Assembly (NCBI RefSeq): GCF_003710865.1
Contig: NZ_RHHO01000001.1
Coordinates: 1-64,000, forward strand
Direction: 5' to 3'
DNA from: Brevibacillus borstelensis
Lineage (GTDB): Bacteria > Bacillota > Bacilli > Brevibacillales > Brevibacillaceae
Length of the DNA: 64,000 nucleotides
Below are positions 8,869-17,414 of the stretch, piece after piece (within the stretch, counting starts at the first letter, position 1; every line of letters starts with the position of its first letter). The notes under the pieces were generated by a model that saw only the letters and a list, made by a program, of their open reading frames with translations, had not been told where the DNA came from and searched no databases. The position numbers and the translations under genes were made by a program.

Positions 8869-10239
8869 GTGCGGAAGTACTTCGAATTTGACAAGCTAGG
8901 CACCAATTATCGTCGTGAAACGATTGCAGGTATCACTACATTTCTCGCAATGGCCTACATTTTGGCTGTCAATCCGTTCATCCTCAGCGGGGCCGATCTG
9001 CCGCCTGAGCTGAAAGCGAACTATCCGGAATTTGGAGCCATTTTTACAGCCACAGCGCTGGCAGCAGCGATTGGTACACTCGTCATGGCGTTTGTCGGCC
9101 GTTTGCCGATCGCCCAGGCGCCGGGGATGGGACTCAACGCGTTCTTTACGTATACAGCTGTTCTGACGATGGGGATTCCCTGGCAGCAGGCCTTGGCGGG
9201 GGTTTTTGTCTCCTGTACGATTTTTTTGCTCCTGTCGCTCACTGGCATTCGGGAAGCGATTGTAAACTCCATCCCTCAGGGGCTAAAGTACGCGGTGTCC
9301 GCTGGGATTGGGCTGTTTATCGCATTTATCGGTTTGAAAAACGCGGGTATTATTATCGCCAGTGACGCGACAGTCGTGACACTCGGCCATTTGACCTTCC
9401 ATCCGGATATGGATGCCGCGCAGGTATTGGCTGTGAAAAATGCTTTGCTGGCTGTTTTCGGTCTGGTTTTGACGGCAGTCCTGATGGCTCGCCGGGTAAA
9501 TGCCGCGATTTTCGTCGGGATGGTTGTGACGGCGATCGTGGGGATGATTTTCGGGATTGTGGAACTTCCGAAACAGGTCGTCGACACGCCGCCAAGCCTT
9601 GCTCCAACCTTTGGTGCAGCTTTCCAGTATCTTGGCGATTTTTCTACGTTGTTTAGCGCGAAAATGCTGATTGTCGTTTTCACTTTCCTGTTTGTTGACT
9701 TTTTCGATGCGACAGGAACACTGCTTGGAGTAGCGAGCCAGGCAGGCTTGCTGAAGGATGGCAAGCTGCCTCGTCCGGGAAGCGCACTGGCTTCCGACGC
9801 GATTGCCGGTATGGCGGGAGCGATCCTCGGAACGTCGACTACGACCAGCTACGTCGAATCGACGGCAGGCGTCGCAGCGGGCGGCCGGACAGGCTTTGCC
9901 TCAGTTGTAACCGGGATCATGTTTCTTCTGGCTCTGTTCTTTTTCCCTCTGCTCTCCGTCGTGACGGAAGCTGTGACAGCGCCAGCGCTCGTGATCGTAG
10001 GTGTACTGATGGCGTCTCACATGGCCCAGATCGCGTGGAGCGAAATGGACGAAGCGTTCCCGGCGTTCCTGACGGTCCTGATGATGCCGCTGACCTACAG
10101 CATCGCTTCCGGAATCGCGGCAGGCTTCATCACTTACCCGGTGATCAAGGTGTTGAAGGGCAAAGGTCGCGAGGTTCATCCAGTCATGTACGCGCTGTTC
10201 TTCGTCTTCCTGGCGTATTTTATCTTCCTGAGAGAATAG
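8869..10239 (+). CDS. pbuG: Guanine/hypoxanthine permease (AzgA/PbuG family)
   Basis: A 456-residue membrane transporter of the AzgA branch of nucleobase permeases, expected to import guanine and hypoxanthine by proton symport. It has roughly 12 hydrophobic segments, the early motif AGITTFLAMAYI, QAPGMGLNAFF and the TTSYVESTAG motif near residue 325, all typical of PbuG/PbuO. The GTG at 8869 is preceded by GGGGGGA; the longer frame starting at 8779 overlaps the terminator. It has its own promoter, PurR-like box and riboswitch, and lies next to guaA as in B. subtilis. Confidence 0.93.
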   Translation: MRKYFEFDKLGTNYRRETIAGITTFLAMAYILAVNPFILSGADLPPELKANYPEFGAIFTATALAAAIGTLVMAFVGRLPIAQAPGMGLNAFFTYTAVLTMGIPWQQALAGVFVSCTIFLLLSLTGIREAIVNSIPQGLKYAVSAGIGLFIAFIGLKNAGIIIASDATVVTLGHLTFHPDMDAAQVLAVKNALLAVFGLVLTAVLMARRVNAAIFVGMVVTAIVGMIFGIVELPKQVVDTPPSLAPTFGAAFQYLGDFSTLFSAKMLIVVFTFLFVDFFDATGTLLGVASQAGLLKDGKLPRPGSALASDAIAGMAGAILGTSTTTSYVESTAGVAAGGRTGFASVVTGIMFLLALFFFPLLSVVTEAVTAPALVIVGVLMASHMAQIAWSEMDEAFPAFLTVLMMPLTYSIASGIAAGFITYPVIKVLKGKGREVHPVMYALFFVFLAYFIFLRE

Positions 10240-10253
10240 ATGGACAAAAGGTC

Positions 10254-10291
10254 AACCGGTTGTCGCCTGAGTGGCGGCAGCCGGTTTTTTA
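10254..10291 (+). terminator. pbuG terminator
   Basis: Stem AACCGG...GTCGCC/GGCGGC...CCGGTT followed by six T residues, 15 bases after the pbuG stop. Confidence 0.92.
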
Positions 10292-10315
10292 TTGTGCAGG
10301 GGACAAGCTTGATTC

Positions 10316-10345
10316 TTGCGCCGCGGCTACTGCGTGTTGTATGAT
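10316..10345 (+). promoter_or_regulatory. Promoter of the his leader and second hisS
   Basis: TTGCGC (10316-10321), an 18-base spacer and TATGAT (10340-10345). It sits between the pbuG terminator and the leader peptide. Confidence 0.6.
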
Positions 10346-10376
10346 AGGAAAAATTCTGCTCAGGAGGGATGGACCG

Positions 10377-10421
10377 ATGATCGGTCTTCGCACATTCCTT
10401 CAACTGCATCACCATCATTAG
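10377..10421 (+). CDS. Histidine leader peptide (attenuator)
   Basis: A 14-codon open frame, MIGLRTFLQLHHHH then TAG. It has an excellent ribosome binding site (CAGGAGGGA) eight bases before the ATG. Four consecutive His codons directly before the stop, followed by alternative RNA hairpins and a terminator, are the signature of a ribosome-stalling attenuator. It lies about 180 bases upstream of a histidyl-tRNA synthetase gene, so it likely couples expression of that gene to charged tRNA-His supply. It is too short for standard gene calling. The role is inferred from layout and codon content. Confidence 0.85.
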   Translation: MIGLRTFLQLHHHH

Positions 10422-10537
10422 AGCGTTTGTATCTACGGAAATGAAATTTTCCGCAGGTGCAAGCGCTGTTTGTGCTTGGTGCCTGCGGTGGCAGAAGGAA
10501 AGCCATGCGGGCATTTGATGTCTCCGCATGGCTTTTT
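10422..10537 (+). promoter_or_regulatory. His attenuator: alternative hairpins and terminator
   Basis: Region A (10422-10429) can pair with B (10460-10467). B also belongs to a strong hairpin at 10451-10488 (CCGCAGG/CCTGCGG). The 3' arm of that hairpin (10481-10492) can instead pair with 10502-10512, the 5' arm of a perfect terminator at 10501-10537 (GCCATGCGG/CCGCATGGC, six T). This gives mutually exclusive terminator and antiterminator forms. No T-box sequence is present. Confidence 0.75.
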
Positions 10538-10598
10538 TGCCGTTTCCGGAGAAGGAAAAGAAGCAGACTGGGAAGCAAATGAAAAGGAGGAACAGTTT

Positions 10599-11909
10599 AT
10601 GGAAGGGATTTTGCGCAATGTCAAAGGGACAAGGGATTTTATGCCGGAGGAACAGGGGCTTCGCAATACGATCCGGAGGACGCTGGAGGAAGTATTTGCC
10701 TCGCACGGCTGCAAGCCGCTGGAGACGCCGATGCTGCAGCATTACGATCTGCTCGCTTCGAAATACGGGGGAGGGGCGGAAATCCTCAAAGAGGTGTACA
10801 GGCTGACCGATCAGGGGGAACGCGATTTGGCGCTGCGCTATGATTTGACCGTCCCTCTCGCCAAAGTCGTCGGGATGAATCCTGAAATGCGGCTGCCGTT
10901 TAAACGGTATGAAATCGGCAAGGTGTTTCGCGACGGTCCGGTCAAGCCGGGGCGGTTCCGCGAGTTCATCCAGTGTGATGTAGATATCATCGGGACGACC
11001 TCCATGCTGGCGGAAGCCGAGTTGATCAGCATGACATTTGAGGCTTTTGCGCGGCTCGGTTTGGACGTGTACATCCAGGTGAACAACCGCAAGCTGTTGT
11101 CCGGCTTGCTTCAGGTGATGGGGATCGCGGAGGAGCAGGCAGCAGATGTGATGCTATCGCTTGACAAGCTGGAAAAAATCGGCGTAGATGGCGTCTGCGA
11201 CGATTTGCGGGAGCGGCAAATCGAGGAGCCGGTAATAGCGAAGATCGCCGATTTTTTGCGCAATGGGGAACGGAGTCTCGATGGATTGGCAAACAGGTAC
11301 GACGAGCAATTGGTACAGGAGGGCGCAGCCGAGCTGCAGGAGCTGTTTGCCCTTTTGCAAGAAGCGGGTGTGGCCGGAGAGGTTCGGTTTACCCCCTTTT
11401 TGGCCCGGGGCCTTAGCATCTACACGGGTACGGTGTACGAAATCTTTTTGAAGGACGGCAGAATCACCTCCAGCATTGGCAGCGGGGGGAGGTACGACAA
11501 GATTATCGGCCAGTTTCTGGGGGACGGACGGGAGTATCCGGCCGTGGGCATCTCATATGGACTGGACGTCATTTTGACGGCACTCACGATGGGCGACAGC
11601 CCTTTTGAAGCCCGCAGTGCAGATGTCTTTGTCATTCCGCTCGGGACAGAAGCAGAGGCGTTGGGACTGGCAAACCTCATTCGCAAATCGACCAGTCTGC
11701 GGATAGAGGTAGAGCTCATGGGACGCCGCTTGAAAAAAGCGCTGGACTACGCCAACAAGGAGCGAATCCCGTATGTGCTGATTTTCGGGGAAAATGAGCG
11801 GGCTGCCGGGACGGTGGTCGTCAAGAATATGATCAGCGGCGAGGAGCGGACAATTCGCATCAAAGATGAAAAGGACTGGCCCTCCATTTTTACCCAAATG
11901 CAGGCTTAG
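10599..11909 (+). CDS. hisS: Histidyl-tRNA synthetase, paralogue (HisS2 type)
   Basis: A 436-residue class II synthetase that should charge tRNA-His. Motif 2 (FKRYEIGKVFRDGPVKPGRFREF) spans about 101-123, the His-binding segment RGLSIYTGTVYE begins at residue 270, and a C-terminal anticodon-binding-type domain carries RRLKKALDYANKERIPY. The sequence looks more like the archaeal/eukaryotic-style HisRS found as a second copy in some Bacilli than like B. subtilis HisS. The start at 10599 has AAAAGGAGG eight bases upstream. The C-terminal domain argues against a HisZ-type regulatory paralogue, which usually lacks it. A housekeeping hisS probably lies outside this window. Confidence 0.88.
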   Translation: MEGILRNVKGTRDFMPEEQGLRNTIRRTLEEVFASHGCKPLETPMLQHYDLLASKYGGGAEILKEVYRLTDQGERDLALRYDLTVPLAKVVGMNPEMRLPFKRYEIGKVFRDGPVKPGRFREFIQCDVDIIGTTSMLAEAELISMTFEAFARLGLDVYIQVNNRKLLSGLLQVMGIAEEQAADVMLSLDKLEKIGVDGVCDDLRERQIEEPVIAKIADFLRNGERSLDGLANRYDEQLVQEGAAELQELFALLQEAGVAGEVRFTPFLARGLSIYTGTVYEIFLKDGRITSSIGSGGRYDKIIGQFLGDGREYPAVGISYGLDVILTALTMGDSPFEARSADVFVIPLGTEAEALGLANLIRKSTSLRIEVELMGRRLKKALDYANKERIPYVLIFGENERAAGTVVVKNMISGEERTIRIKDEKDWPSIFTQMQA

Positions 11910-11960
11910 CGAAACAGTGGAGATCGTGTAGGATAGAAGACAAGAAAAGGGGGAGATGCG

Positions 11961-13700
11961 GTGAGAAGCCGGGTGGAGAGGCTCGTTTCGGTGAAAGCTG
12001 TCTATGTGGTATTGGTCGTCAGTATGAGTTTTGTGGGGATTTTTCCTGCCGGAGGAGCGGCTTTTGCAAAGCGGGCCGCGGCTTCGGCAGGTGCGGGAGA
12101 TACTCCTGGAGGCACCAGGCTTGCTGCGGCAAAAAATAGCGGTATGAGCGAGAGCGAGAATGCTGCCGACAGCTTGGAAAAGAGCGTTGCCGTGTCCCCG
12201 ACGGCGGGGCAAGCGACGGAGGACATGACTTCTTATGCGGCTGATGTGAAAATCGATCCGGCAAGCAAGACAGCAACCGGCAGCGTCCACATCCGGTTTG
12301 CGCCGAGAGACCCGGATTATGTGTATTTGCACCTGTATCCTTTGGCGTTTACCGAGAAAAAATCAGGGGGGCTTTGGCTAGAAATTTTAGGAAAAAATGC
12401 CGTGCCCGGAACGTATCATATTACCAAACTGGTCGTCCAAGGAAAGCCTGCTTCCTATCAGATCGACGGAACGGTCGTGAAGGTAGGGCTCGGAAAGGCT
12501 GTCAGCGCTAAAGAAGGCGAACTACAATACGCACAAGCAAGTACACAAGCAGGTTTACAAGCGACTGCCCAAGCGACTGCCCAAGCAACTACCCAACCAA
12601 TCGACCTGGAGCTGGATTTCGAGATGACGCTGCCCCTCAACATGGGGCGGATGTCGTATGACGAGCATGCGATCTGGCTCGGAAATTGGCTGCCGGTACT
12701 GGCGGTGTACGATGCCTCTGGCTGGCATCTGGACCCTTATGGACCGGTGGGTGATCCTTTTTATACGGAAACGGCGAATTACCAGGTACAACTGACGATC
12801 CCTGCCGGGTACCAATTCGTCAGTACGGCGACGGACCGGAATATAGCGGGAAAAGAGCTTCAGACGGGTGAAATCACCTACAGCTTGCAGGCAAAGCGGG
12901 TTCGAGACTTTTCGCTCGTCATTATGGACAACACCTATCAGCATGCGGAGACGCCTGTAGGGAATACATGGGTACGCAGCTGGTGGCGTCAGGGTGATTC
13001 GGCGGGACAAGTGAAGCGGAACCACGAAGCGGCGGTGAAAGCCCTCGCATACTTTCAGGCTCAGTTTGGCGCCTATCCGTATCCGGAGTACGATACGGTG
13101 AGAATCGGCGGCAATATCAATGGCATGGAGTATCCAGGCATCGTTTTTCTGGACGGCTCCCACTACCAAGGCGATCACCTGTCATCGATCCCCACAGTTG
13201 TTCACGAGACGGCCCATCAGTGGTTTTATGGTCTCGTGGGGAACAATCAGGTAGAAGAGGCATGGCTTGACGAAGGCTTGGCAGAATACGCCTCCCTCGC
13301 CTTTATGGTAAATGCCTATCCGGAGCTGGCCGGCGAGCAGGTAGGCCGAATGGTCAGAGGGACGACAGGCTTTTATGACAAAAAAGGGCTCAAGCCGTGG
13401 ATGGCGCTGTCCCGTTTCCCTGATAACGAGAGCTACAGCAATCTGGTCTATTCCCGGACGACGACCATGCTCTGGCTGCTCCGGGAAGCGTGGGGAGAAC
13501 AGCGTCTTCACGCAATGCTGAGGCGCTTTGTGGCTGCCCATCAGCACGGGATCGCGACGGGGAAAGGATGGGTGGAAGCGCTGACGGCAGAAGCCGGTGA
13601 AGATGCCAGCCCATTTATCAAATACTGGCTGCTGCTGGACAGAAGTCAAGAACAGGCGGCGGAGGCCTGGCTGGATCGGCAGCGGGCAGCAAAGCGGTAA
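11961..13700 (+). CDS. Exported M1-family zinc metallopeptidase, paralogue 1
   Basis: A 579-residue protein with an N-terminal hydrophobic signal or anchor (about 13-37) and an M1 (gluzincin) aminopeptidase-like catalytic domain. Zinc ligands are His415 and His419 (HETAH) and Glu438 (WLDEGLAE), a HEXXH-X18-E pattern. A GMEYPGI segment upstream replaces the GAMEN substrate-binding motif. A Gln/Ala/Thr-rich repeat (about 195-213) interrupts the N-terminal beta domain. The start is GTG with AAAAGGGGGA upstream. It is followed 19 bases later by a close paralogue, and a third copy of the domain is fused to an ABC permease at 23833. The substrate is unknown; it probably acts outside the membrane. 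Confidence 0.87.
   Translation: MRSRVERLVSVKAVYVVLVVSMSFVGIFPAGGAAFAKRAAASAGAGDTPGGTRLAAAKNSGMSESENAADSLEKSVAVSPTAGQATEDMTSYAADVKIDPASKTATGSVHIRFAPRDPDYVYLHLYPLAFTEKKSGGLWLEILGKNAVPGTYHITKLVVQGKPASYQIDGTVVKVGLGKAVSAKEGELQYAQASTQAGLQATAQATAQATTQPIDLELDFEMTLPLNMGRMSYDEHAIWLGNWLPVLAVYDASGWHLDPYGPVGDPFYTETANYQVQLTIPAGYQFVSTATDRNIAGKELQTGEITYSLQAKRVRDFSLVIMDNTYQHAETPVGNTWVRSWWRQGDSAGQVKRNHEAAVKALAYFQAQFGAYPYPEYDTVRIGGNINGMEYPGIVFLDGSHYQGDHLSSIPTVVHETAHQWFYGLVGNNQVEEAWLDEGLAEYASLAFMVNAYPELAGEQVGRMVRGTTGFYDKKGLKPWMALSRFPDNESYSNLVYSRTTTMLWLLREAWGEQRLHAMLRRFVAAHQHGIATGKGWVEALTAEAGEDASPFIKYWLLLDRSQEQAAEAWLDRQRAAKR
12551..12600 (+). repeat. Short degenerate 12-bp repeats in M1 paralogue 1
   Basis: Imperfect 12-base units of the CAAGCGACTGCC type encode (Q-A-T-A/T)n. 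They lie at the same domain position as the Glu/Gln repeat of paralogue 2. Confidence 0.6.
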
Positions 13701-13719
13701 GATATGAGGGGGATCGCTC

Positions 13720-15492
13720 ATGAGACGGAAGGGATGGATGCTCCTGGCAGCAGCAGGGGCAGGTTTGACGGCTCTTCTGTTGGCACAGCCGTGGAAGGAT
13801 CAGGCGAGGGCCGATACCGTGAAGCCGGAGCAGATTCCGGCGCATACGACGTACACCGGAGACGTCCGGATTGATCCGAAAAATCACACCGTTTCCGGGA
13901 AGCTGTCTGTTCGATTTTTTTCAACGGACAGTCAGGCGATGTTTCACCTGTACCCCAATGCGTTTCATCCCCAGGCAGATTTGAGCGATCCCAACTGGCA
14001 GCAGATTCTCGGAAAGCAGACAGAACCGGGAAGAATGCGGATCATGGATGTCCGTGCAGATGGAAAGACTGCTGCATTTCGGACGGCGGGACCGACGGAG
14101 AACATTTTGCAGGTAGCGTTGCCTGAGACTTTGCAGACCAATGGCGGGCAGACGAATGAAAAGCGGCTGACCAATGAAGAGCAGCAAAGCAATGAAGAGC
14201 AGCAAAGCAATGAAGAGCAGCAAAGCAATGAAGAGCAGCAAAGCAATGAAGAGCAGACCAACGCCAGGCAGACCAGCGATAAGCAAATTACACAAGAGCA
14301 AGTAAACCCGAACCAGTCCGATGTCAGGTCCGCTGGAACGGTTCAATCCGGCAAGCAAACCTCCCGCCTGAGGGAAGTAGAGATTGAATTTCAGCTCAAA
14401 CTCCCTCGCAACAATGGGCGCCTGTCCTACAACGGTCACGCCATGTGGCTGGGCAATTGGCTGCCGATGCTGGCAGTGCGCGAAAAGGGAGAATGGCGGT
14501 TGGACCCGTACTATCCGATGGGCGACCCGTTCTATAGCGAGATGGCTCATTACCATCTGAAGGTCCATCTGCCGGAGGGCTACCTTTTGGCGACGAGCGG
14601 GACGGAAAGCCAGGCTGTCGTCACGCGGAAACGTCCGCAAAAAGAAGCAGCCTACGAGATTGATGCGTGGAATATCAGGGATTTTGCATTGGTCGTGATG
14701 GATGACAGCTACAGGCAGACGACCAGTCAGGTGAACGGGACCACCATCCGGACATGGTGGCAGGAGGGGGACGATCCGGAAACAGTAGCCCGTCTTCACG
14801 AGACAGCGGCCGAGTCAATCCGCTATTTTGGCCAGCAGTTTGGCAGGTACCCGTATTCGGAATACGACGTGGTCAAGACAGGAGGCTTTTTCGGAGGGAT
14901 GGAGTATCCCGGGATTTCCTTTATCCAGGGGGACTTTTTTGCTTCACAATATGGTCCAAACGGGATGGGGACAGCGGTAGTGGCGCACGAAACGGCCCAT
15001 CAGTGGTTCTACGGTCTGGTCGGGAGCGACGAGATTCGCGAGGCATGGGTAGACGAAAGCCTCGCCGATTATGCCACGATGGCGTTCCTGGAGGATGGTC
15101 CGGTGTCTGGCGGCGGAAGCTATTTGGCCTACCGGAGGGAACGGGCCAGGCAGTCGGATGCCTACGCAAAACAAGGATTGGATGTCTGGCTGCCGCTGGA
15201 CCGTTTTCCCGACTGGAAGAGCTACAGCGATCTGGTCTATGCCAGAGGCGGGATGATGTGGTGGACGCTGCGGTCGGAGTGGGGGAAAGACCGGCTGCAT
15301 CAAATGTTGCGCGAGTACGTCCAAAACCATCAATACAGCCAGGCAACTGGAGGGGAGCTTGTCAAAATGCTCTCAGAAGCTGCCGGAGAGAATGCGGCGC
15401 CGTTTGTCGACTACTGGCTCAGGCTGGATTTGGAAAAAAAGAGCGAGGCGGATGCCTGGATGAAAAGAGGAAGGCTTTCTCGGATGTTCTAA
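13720..15492 (+). CDS. Exported M1-family zinc metallopeptidase, paralogue 2
   Basis: A 590-residue M1-type peptidase with an N-terminal membrane segment (about 5-22). Zinc ligands are His423 and His427 (HETAHQW) and Glu446 (WVDESLAD), and GGMEYPGI precedes them. It aligns throughout with the preceding gene and shares SYNGHAMWLGNWLPMLAV, so the pair arose by tandem duplication. A hydrophilic Glu/Gln/Asn-rich insert with a tandem repeat replaces the Ala/Gln insert of paralogue 1. The ATG at 13720 has GGGGGAT upstream. The likely transcript includes both peptidases, and the purE promoter region follows immediately. Confidence 0.87.
   Translation: MRRKGWMLLAAAGAGLTALLLAQPWKDQARADTVKPEQIPAHTTYTGDVRIDPKNHTVSGKLSVRFFSTDSQAMFHLYPNAFHPQADLSDPNWQQILGKQTEPGRMRIMDVRADGKTAAFRTAGPTENILQVALPETLQTNGGQTNEKRLTNEEQQSNEEQQSNEEQQSNEEQQSNEEQTNARQTSDKQITQEQVNPNQSDVRSAGTVQSGKQTSRLREVEIEFQLKLPRNNGRLSYNGHAMWLGNWLPMLAVREKGEWRLDPYYPMGDPFYSEMAHYHLKVHLPEGYLLATSGTESQAVVTRKRPQKEAAYEIDAWNIRDFALVVMDDSYRQTTSQVNGTTIRTWWQEGDDPETVARLHETAAESIRYFGQQFGRYPYSEYDVVKTGGFFGGMEYPGISFIQGDFFASQYGPNGMGTAVVAHETAHQWFYGLVGSDEIREAWVDESLADYATMAFLEDGPVSGGGSYLAYRRERARQSDAYAKQGLDVWLPLDRFPDWKSYSDLVYARGGMMWWTLRSEWGKDRLHQMLREYVQNHQYSQATGGELVKMLSEAAGENAAPFVDYWLRLDLEKKSEADAWMKRGRLSRMF
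14173..14256 (+). repeat. 18-bp tandem repeat in M1 paralogue 2
   Basis: Four full units of AATGAAGAGCAGCAAAGC and a 12-base fifth unit are arranged head to tail, encoding NEEQQS repeats. Units are perfect, which points to recent slippage; any change in number keeps the reading frame. Confidence 0.95.
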
Positions 15493-15569
15493 AGGCGAAT
15501 GTTATTTCATTTACCATTGTTTATCGTTCGGTTTGTCTGTTGACAGTCCAGCTTTTCCCCTGTTACACT
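15491..15569 (+). promoter_or_regulatory. purE promoter with paired PurR-like boxes
   Basis: TTGACA (15540-15545), 18-base spacer, TACACT (15564-15569). Upstream lie an inverted pair of CGAA cores: GGCGAATGTTAT at 15494-15505 and TATCGTTCGG at 15522-15531, about 30 bases apart. This is the spacing I recall for B. subtilis PurR boxes. The rest of the gap to purE shows no other structure. Confidence 0.72.
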
Positions 15570-15747
15570 AAACATGTTGAAAAAGATAGCAAGCCCAGGC
15601 GCTCCTGTTCATGATTGTGAAAGGATCGGTTGGGTTTTGTCGTTGAATGGGCGTGAAACGAGTGGCCAAAGTTCATTTCTATGTGAAGCAGTGGCCCCGT
15701 TTTCTATGATAAGATAGGACATTGACGGAAGAGGGGCGAAGTAGACA

Positions 15748-16236
15748 ATGGTCAAACCGTTGGTTGGTGTCATCATGGGCAGTACGTCGGATTGGGAAAC
15801 GATGCAGGATGCCTGCGCTATTCTGGAGGAGCTGCAGGTTCCGTATGAAAAGAAAGTGGTATCCGCTCACAGAACGCCTGACTTGATGTTTGCCTATGCC
15901 GAAGGGGCGAAGCAGCGGGGGCTGGAAGTCATTATCGCGGGAGCGGGCGGTGCGGCCCATCTGCCCGGCATGGTGGCAGCGAAGACCGAACTCCCTGTCA
16001 TCGGCGTTCCGGTCAAATCGTCTACCTTGAACGGACTAGATTCTCTGCTCTCGATCGTCCAGATGCCGGGCGGTGTACCAGTGGCTACCGTTGCCATCGG
16101 CAAAGCCGGTGCAGTCAACGCGGGACTGCTGGCCGCGCAAATTCTCGGGATCAAGTACCCCGAAATTCAGGAGCGCTTCGTGGCCAGAAGAGAGGCCGTG
16201 CGCGACAAGGTATTGGGGGATAGTGATCTGGCATGA
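15748..16236 (+). CDS. purE: N5-carboxyaminoimidazole ribonucleotide mutase
   Basis: A 162-residue PurE that converts N5-CAIR to CAIR in IMP synthesis. It has the active-site motifs [10 protein letters not shown] near residue 10, SAHRTPDLM near 42 and [13 protein letters not shown] near 70, and the usual length. It starts at the ATG 15748 with GAGGGG upstream. It is the first gene of a purE-purK-purB operon, its stop overlapping the purK start by four bases, and it is controlled by the upstream PurR-like boxes. Confidence 0.98.
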   Translation: MVKPLVGVIMGSTSDWETMQDACAILEELQVPYEKKVVSAHRTPDLMFAYAEGAKQRGLEVIIAGAGGAAHLPGMVAAKTELPVIGVPVKSSTLNGLDSLLSIVQMPGGVPVATVAIGKAGAVNAGLLAAQILGIKYPEIQERFVARREAVRDKVLGDSDLA

Positions 16237-17414
16237 TGAAACGAACCGAGACACTACCGAAACAGAACAATCCGATAAAGCCCGGAGCGACCATTGGCAT
16301 TTTGGGCGGAGGTCAATTGGGACGCATGATCGCACTTGCTGGACGAGCCATGGGCTATCGATTCGTTACGCTGGACCCGACGGAGGATGCGCCGTGCGGA
16401 CAGACCGCAGACAGACAAATTGTCGCCCGCTACGACGATGTGGAGGCGGCTTTGGAGCTTGCCCAGGCGAGCGATGTCATCAGCTACGAATTTGAAAACG
16501 TGGACGCGCAGGTGGCCGAGGTGCTGGAATCCCGTTCCTATGTGCCACAGGGAAGCCGCCTGCTGCGCATTACGCAGCATCGCATTCGCGAGAAGACAGC
16601 GATCCGCGATCTGGGCATCCCGGTCGCGCCGTTTCGCGTCGTCGACAGCGCAGACAGCCTGCGGCAGGCCGTAGGGGAACTGGGCTTGCCAGCGGTGATG
16701 AAGACGGCAACCGGCGGATACGACGGGAAAGGACAGTGGGTATTGCGGTCCATGGACGAGATTGACACAGCGTACGAAACGCTTTCCAAAGCAGGGACAG
16801 AGCTGATCGTGGAAAAATTCGTCCCCTTTGTCATGGAGCTGTCCGTCATCGCCGCCCGCAATCCATCCGGCGAGCTGGCTGTATTCCCGGCGGCGGAAAA
16901 CGTGCATGTGGACAATATTCTGCACCTCTCCATCGTACCGGCCCGCGTTCCCGAAGAGGTGCGCGTACGGGCTGAAGAGATCGCCCGCACCATCGCGGAA
17001 AAGCTCGACGTGGTCGGACTGATCGCCGTCGAGATGTTTCTTTCAGCAAACGGGGAACTCTATGTAAATGAACTGGCGCCTCGCCCGCATAATTCCGGAC
17101 ACTATACGATGGACGCCTGCGTCACATCGCAATTCGAGCAGCATGTGCGGGCCGTCTGCAATCTGCCGCTGGGATCGACGGAGCTCTTGTCACCGGTGGT
17201 CATGGCCAATATACTGGGAGAGCACCTGGAGCCTGTGCTGGAGCGGATCGAACGCCTGCCCCGTACCGCCAAGCTGCATCTGTACGGCAAAGCGGACAGC
17301 AAGCCCAAGCGGAAAATGGGCCATATCAACGTACTGGCGCCCACAGTGGAAGAGGCGCTGGCAGAAATCGAACGGCTGGAAATATGGACGAATAAAGCGG
17401 AGGGACAACAATGA
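16233..17414 (+). CDS. purK: N5-carboxyaminoimidazole ribonucleotide synthase
   Basis: A 393-residue ATP-grasp enzyme that makes N5-CAIR from AIR, bicarbonate and ATP, feeding PurE. GGGQLGRM at about 28-35 marks the N-terminal domain, with ATP-grasp segments around [11 protein letters not shown] and a final [13 protein letters not shown] motif. ATGA overlaps link it to purE upstream and purB downstream, so the three are co-translated. Confidence 0.97.
   Translation: MMKRTETLPKQNNPIKPGATIGILGGGQLGRMIALAGRAMGYRFVTLDPTEDAPCGQTADRQIVARYDDVEAALELAQASDVISYEFENVDAQVAEVLESRSYVPQGSRLLRITQHRIREKTAIRDLGIPVAPFRVVDSADSLRQAVGELGLPAVMKTATGGYDGKGQWVLRSMDEIDTAYETLSKAGTELIVEKFVPFVMELSVIAARNPSGELAVFPAAENVHVDNILHLSIVPARVPEEVRVRAEEIARTIAEKLDVVGLIAVEMFLSANGELYVNELAPRPHNSGHYTMDACVTSQFEQHVRAVCNLPLGSTELLSPVVMANILGEHLEPVLERIERLPRTAKLHLYGKADSKPKRKMGHINVLAPTVEEALAEIERLEIWTNKAEGQQ

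Noticed and set aside
10440-10540. T-box riboswitch before hisS
   Set aside because: The GCCTGCGGTGGC segment superficially recalls a T-box, but the conserved T-box core is absent and no specifier loop is seen, whereas a leader peptide is clear.
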